Shown here one piece after another: positions 59,690-64,000 of a stretch of 64,000 bases of DNA. The stretch comes from Chrysogorgia sp. JL179-B06 (taxonomy: Eukaryota > Cnidaria > Anthozoa > Scleralcyonacea > Chrysogorgiidae): NCBI GenBank assembly GCA_035772405.1, contig JAYKKM010000471.1, positions 2,528,501-2,592,500 of the forward strand, written 5' to 3'. The stretch's first letter is position 1. Every line of letters begins with the position of its first letter. The translations under genes were made by a program, and so were the position numbers. Below the pieces are notes generated by a model that saw only the letters and a list, made by a program, of their open reading frames with translations, was not told where the DNA came from and did not search any database.

Positions 59690-60235
59690 ACAGCAATAAA
59701 TAAGTCACCACCCAAGGTGGGTATCTCTCCGAAGTTAAAACAGTTTATTTAACAATTATACCAGTCGTATATGAGCTTACGACGAGAGAGTATGGTATAA
59801 TTGTTTATTTTATATCAAACACTTAGTCAGTTCGGGGTTTCTTTATAAAACCCCATCTATTTCAGCTTTTTTCGGCCTAAAAAACATGCAGCCATCTTGT
59901 TTTCTCTCTACAGGATATGAGGTGGATAAGACTAGTAGTAGAGGACCAATCAAATTGCGAGATAGCTAATATCCTATAGCTATCTAATAGATAAAATTAT
60001 ATGCAGTCAACACTTAATATGGGAATCCCCGAAAATAAGCAGTAAATTTTATATATCATGGGGACGCCACAGAAAGCGGGTATCTCCCCGAAATTAAATA
60101 TTATGCCGAATTATATAGGGTCATGACCACTCAATGTGTGTAACTCCCTGAGAATAAAGCATTAGAAATTATATTTGTCACCACATAACATGGGTGTCTC
60201 TCCGATAATATGGCATGCGGTCGGTTTTATGGGTA
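59690..60235. repeat. Diverged minisatellite, unit about 60 bp
   Basis: A GTCACCACA...GGTGGGTATCTCTCCGAAATTAAA-type unit occurs at about 59700, then near 60010, 60070, 60130 and 60190 at roughly 60-bp spacing. The units are 60-80 percent alike by eye, and no coding potential was seen. Confidence 0.65.
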
Positions 60236-60299
60236 ACCATTTAATTTGACTCAGGGTGTCCGTCGACCCTGCCTTGCATGTAGATGGCGCTGGAAGGAG

Positions 60300-63200
60300 T
60301 TGCGAACCTCCAGTGTAGCCTGCTTGAATTCATTATTCTTGCAAGCAAGTAAATTGAAACACAAATTGATGAGTACAATCCAAACAAAGAGATACCGGCT
60401 CGGTCGTCGCCCGGGTCAACAAGGACCACGCCCCCTAGTGGGCATCCAGGCTAGGCTACTGCATGGTCAAACAAAAACAAGGACTACACTCGTAGGGTGC
60501 AAAAGATCAACCCTGTTGTCTACGCTGAATATAAGAACACTAAATGCCATTGAGAAAGCTGGAGAGATCGTATCATTAGCCGAAGAGAAGGGGATTGACA
60601 TTGTCTGTATACAAGAACATCGAGTATTCCATGACAATATGGATGTGCAGATTAGCGACTTGGGGGAAAGGTTGGATGTTGCTGACCTCCTCGTGCACCA
60701 AGAACTCAGTGGGTAGTCGAGTTGGAGGAGTTGGAATAATGATGAGTCCTTTCGCCTACAAAACGCTAGAATGGGTAGAGAAAGTAAATGCTCGAATCAT
60801 CGTGGCCAAATTCAGTGGAAAACCTGCTACAACTATAATTTCCTGTTACAGTCCTACAAACTGTTCACCTGACGTAGATGCATAGAACTTTTACAACACT
60901 CGGATGTTGTAAAACAGGTACCGCATCACAATTTCACAATAATTGGTGGTGACATGAATGCTCAAGTCAGTTCGGCAGACTGCAAGGGACATACGTATGG
61001 AAACAGGACGAATATAAATGGCAGACATCTACTGGACATGGCTACGGAATGTGAGCTAATCATCTGTAATACACGATTTCAGAAGAGGAAAGTGAAATTG
61101 TGGACTTTTATATATCCAAACGGAAGAAAAGCACAACTCGACTATGTATTGGTGAGCAAGAAATGGAGAAATAGCACAAAAAATTGCCAGGCCTACAACT
61201 CTATGAGTACTGTGTTCTCCGATCACAGGATGGTGTCCTTGAAGGGTGACACTTAGTTTACGCGCTAATACAGTAAAATCAAAACGTACCCAGTCATATG
61301 ACTGGCAGCGTCTTCGAACGAACGATGCTATAAGAGAGGAGTACATCGTCGAGGTCAACAACAGGTTCGATGTCCTTTACCAAAGCAGAGAATCACACAC
61401 AGCCGACAGTATATACTCAGCAATAGTAACAGCTCATAAAGAATCAGCAGATAATTGCATCCCAAAACGCAAAAGAAACATCAAACGTATACCGTGGGAA
61501 AATGATAACATCAAAGCAAAGAGAAAGGAACTCAAAGCTGTATTCAATGAGAAGCTAGATTGCATCCTCAATTGATGGTAATGTTAACCTGGATAAAGCA
61601 AAGGAAGATCTTCAGGCTGCTTACGACAAAGAACAAGCAGACTATATTTCTCAGAAATGTGCAGAATTAGAAGCCGCAGCACACAATCAACAAAGCAGAA
61701 GGTGTGGGAGACCGTCAGAGAGATTTCAGGGAAAACTGCTGCTGCTGCTGCAACTCGCCTAAAAGGTGCTACATCCAAAGAAAGACTAGAGCAGTGGAAG
61801 GAGCACTTTGCCAATCTCTTAGGTAAACCAGCAGTCGAAGACAACAATCCAGTCAGAAGAATAGTGCAAGAAACACTTATCATAAATACAGGCGAGTTTA
61901 CCATGAGTGAACTGAAGTAAAGTATTACATCACTCTCCCATAACAAAGCAGCAGGCGTTGGCGAAATTCCACCTGAGGTCTGGAAATGTGGCGCCCTAGA
62001 CCCGAACAGCTACTAGTAGTATGTAACAAGATGCTTCTGAATGGTGAAGAAGCAGAGTTGTGGTCTAAAAGCATAATTATCCCGTTACCAAAGAAAGGGG
62101 ACCTAACTGACCCACAAAACCATCGTGGTATAGCACTAACACTAATTGCTGCCAAAATATACAATAGAATGCTCCTAAACAGAATGCGCCCTCACATCGA
62201 ACCTATCCTACGCAACAATCAGAATGGATTCCGACCCAATAGATCAACAGTAGCTCAAATCCTAACTATTAGAAGACTAATTGAGGGAATCAAGGCCAAA
62301 AACCTTACAGCTGTTTTCACGTTCGTGGATTTCAAGAAGGCATACGACTATAAATTGAGAGAAAATGCTGGAGATCGTGAAGGCTTATGGTATCCCGGAA
62401 AAGATTGTCTCAGCTATTGCCTTGTACAAAAATACTGTAGCATGTGTTCGTTCCCCAGATGGTGAATTAGATTTCTTCCCAATCTCAGCAGGAGTACTTC
62501 AAGGCGATACTCTGGCACCGTTTCTATTCATCATAACATTGGATTATGCTCTTAGGACGGCAACAGATGGCCATGACGACCTTGGGTTCACCCTGCAAGA
62601 AAGAAGGAGTAGTCGCTATCCAACAGTAAAAGGAACGGACACAGACTATGCTGATGACATTGCCTTGGTTTCAGATAACCTAGTAAAGGCTCAGGAATTG
62701 CTTGAAAGAAGCTGCAGGGGAAGTCGGTCTACATATCAACTGCTCCAAGACAGAATACATTGCATATAATCAGCAAGGGGAAATCAAAACCCTGGACAAC
62801 AACAAGCTAAAGCAGGTTGAAGATTTCCAATATCTCGGATCATGGGTGGACTGCACCAATAAAGATGTCCAATATACGTAAAGCCAAGGCGTGATCAGCT
62901 CTCAATAAATTAACTGCGGTGTGGAAGTCCAATCTATCCAGACAGTTAAAGATCCAATTTTTCAGAGCTACTGTGGAAGCCGTATTGGTATACGGCTCTG
63001 AAAGCTGGACTCTGACTCGAACTTTAGAGAAACGTCTGGATGGATGCTACACAAGACTGTTAAGAACGGCGCTCAACAAAAGTTGGAAAGACCATATAAC
63101 CAACCAGGACTTGTATGGTGACCTACCAATGATCTCTACTACCATTCGAGAACGGCGACTTCGGTTTAGTGGCCACTGCTGGAGGAACAAAGATGAAGTA

Positions 63201-63420
63201 GTGTCACAAGTATTGTTCTGGAACCCAACACGTGGAAAGCGCTCAAGGGACCGCCCACCAACAACATATATAGATCAGCTGGAAACAGGACACCGGCCTA
63301 ACGAGACAAGAACTACCCAGAATTATGGAAGACAGGAACGAATGGAGAAAACTCATCAAATTAGTGCGAGTGCGCTCGAATAGACAGATAGAAAGATGCG
63401 GTCACCAACGCAATGTGGAT
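60300..63420 (+). pseudogene. RTE-type non-LTR retrotransposon, frameshifted
   Basis: Fragments in several frames form one element. An APE endonuclease (LNIRTLNAIEKAGEIVSLA, IDIVCIQEHRVFH, GVGIMMSP, GGDMNAQ, YVLVSKKWRNS, SDHRMV) occupies about 60510-61250. A reverse transcriptase (SIIIPLPKKGDLTDPQNHRGIAL, NGFRPNRSTVAQI, FVDFKKAYD, VLQGDTLAPFLF, DYADDIAL) occupies about 62000-62700. A C-terminal domain (YGSESWTLT, RRLRFSGHCWR, GKRSRDRP) occupies about 62990-63270. At least five frame changes or stops make it dead. The sequence pattern is of the RTE/RTE-X type. Confidence 0.85.
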
Positions 63421-63559
63421 ATATAACACAATTCAATATAGAAATAGATAGAATTGGGATTTCAAGGTGGATACTCCCAAAGAGTAAAATAGATTTCTTG
63501 GCTGGAAATGTTTTTGACTAAGGAAATAGTCAAAAAGAAAAACCCAACCGTTTCGACAC

Positions 63560-63940
63560 AAGGGTGAGTGTGCAGTCGACAAGAGGACTTGTATTTATAT
63601 AGAACCGGTGTTGTCATTCTTATATTTATTGATTAGGTATTTGTAAGCATCTATGTTTAATGGATCATCAGCATTGTTGATATGCCCAGCTTCCAAACAA
63701 TTTCTTTGGAGAAAACGTGTGTTGGAGGAAATAATAGAAGCATTGTTCCATTCGATGCCGTGGTCTATTTTGAAACTATATGTCCCGAGAGAGAGGTATT
63801 TGTAATCCTTTTTCCGATAAAGCTTTCTTGTGTTCTTTTAATTACGGTTCCAAATTGCCGTTTCGTTTGTCCGAGATACATGAAGCTAAGGTTTTATCGC
63901 AATCTTTACATGGAATAGATTATATCGCACCTTTCATTTG
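63560..63940 (-). pseudogene. Penelope-like GIY-YIG remnant
   Basis: The minus-strand translation, with frame breaks, shows a degraded GIY-YIG endonuclease tail: an IPCKDC-like start, then YLGQTKRQFGTRLKEHKKA-like residues in broken frames, and SFKIDHGIEWNNASII, RNCLEAGHINN and DDPLNID. It belongs to a different Penelope-like family from the one at 34772. The upstream RT would lie beyond the right edge. Confidence 0.6.
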
Positions 63941-64000
63941 TTCTTTGTCGAGTTTTCCTTTGGCGTGGTTTCAAAAATACTTGAGAAAGGGTTTGGAAAG

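Overview
The window is animal DNA, most likely from an anthozoan cnidarian such as a stony coral. This is inference: it rests on the CR1/L2-like, RTE-like and Penelope-like element families, the phase-1 lectin exons and the AT-rich introns, and no database search was possible. It is dominated by two large Polinton/Maverick elements, virus-like DNA transposons that carry a protein-primed family B DNA polymerase, a retroviral-type integrase, a packaging ATPase and double-jelly-roll capsid genes. They are homologous gene for gene and lie in opposite orientation.

Polinton copy 1 runs from the left edge to 25018. Its polymerase is split by a 4.5 kb non-autonomous DNA transposon (589-5063, 2-bp TG target duplication). 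Its integrase is frameshifted and then split by a 5 kb CR1/L2-like retrotransposon (15092-20139). Its penton gene has a one-base frameshift, and one small gene has been lost by a 356-bp deletion. Polinton copy 2 (38459-55045, 16.6 kb) is complete, with palindromic termini and a perfect 6-bp target duplication (TACATT). It has only small lesions: a frameshift near the end of the major capsid gene and a two-residue insertion in the ATPase P-loop. In both copies, reading from the ATPase end, the order is: small basic protein, 182-aa protein, ATPase, major capsid, membrane protein, integrase, minor capsid, then an opposite-strand block (543-576 aa protein, fibre-like protein, two-TM protein, Bro-N nuclease, small membrane and coiled-coil proteins, zinc-ribbon protein, zinc-finger protein), and finally the polymerase converging on that block. 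Genes are packed with overlaps or gaps of a few bases, and most starts follow a TATA-rich motif almost directly.

The host gene lies on the minus strand. Exons with consensus splice sites and matching phase 1 encode the end of a LamG/pentraxin-like domain (59327-59499), the two halves of a C-type lectin domain (56122-56307 and 30775-30975) and a SUEL/Gal-lectin domain (25241-25549). Polinton copy 2 lies in the intron that splits the C-type lectin domain, and copy 1 begins about 220 bp downstream of the SUEL exon.

The remaining introns hold a Penelope-like element with a GIY-YIG domain set in TA microsatellites (34772-37086), several dead non-LTR reverse transcriptases, MITE-like foldbacks, GATCGC-rich palindromes, a tRNA-derived SINE, a minisatellite and a frameshifted RTE-type retrotransposon (60300-63420).

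Between them, the two Polintons keep an undamaged version of nearly every core gene, although neither copy is fully intact. No adenovirus-type maturation protease was recognised in either copy.
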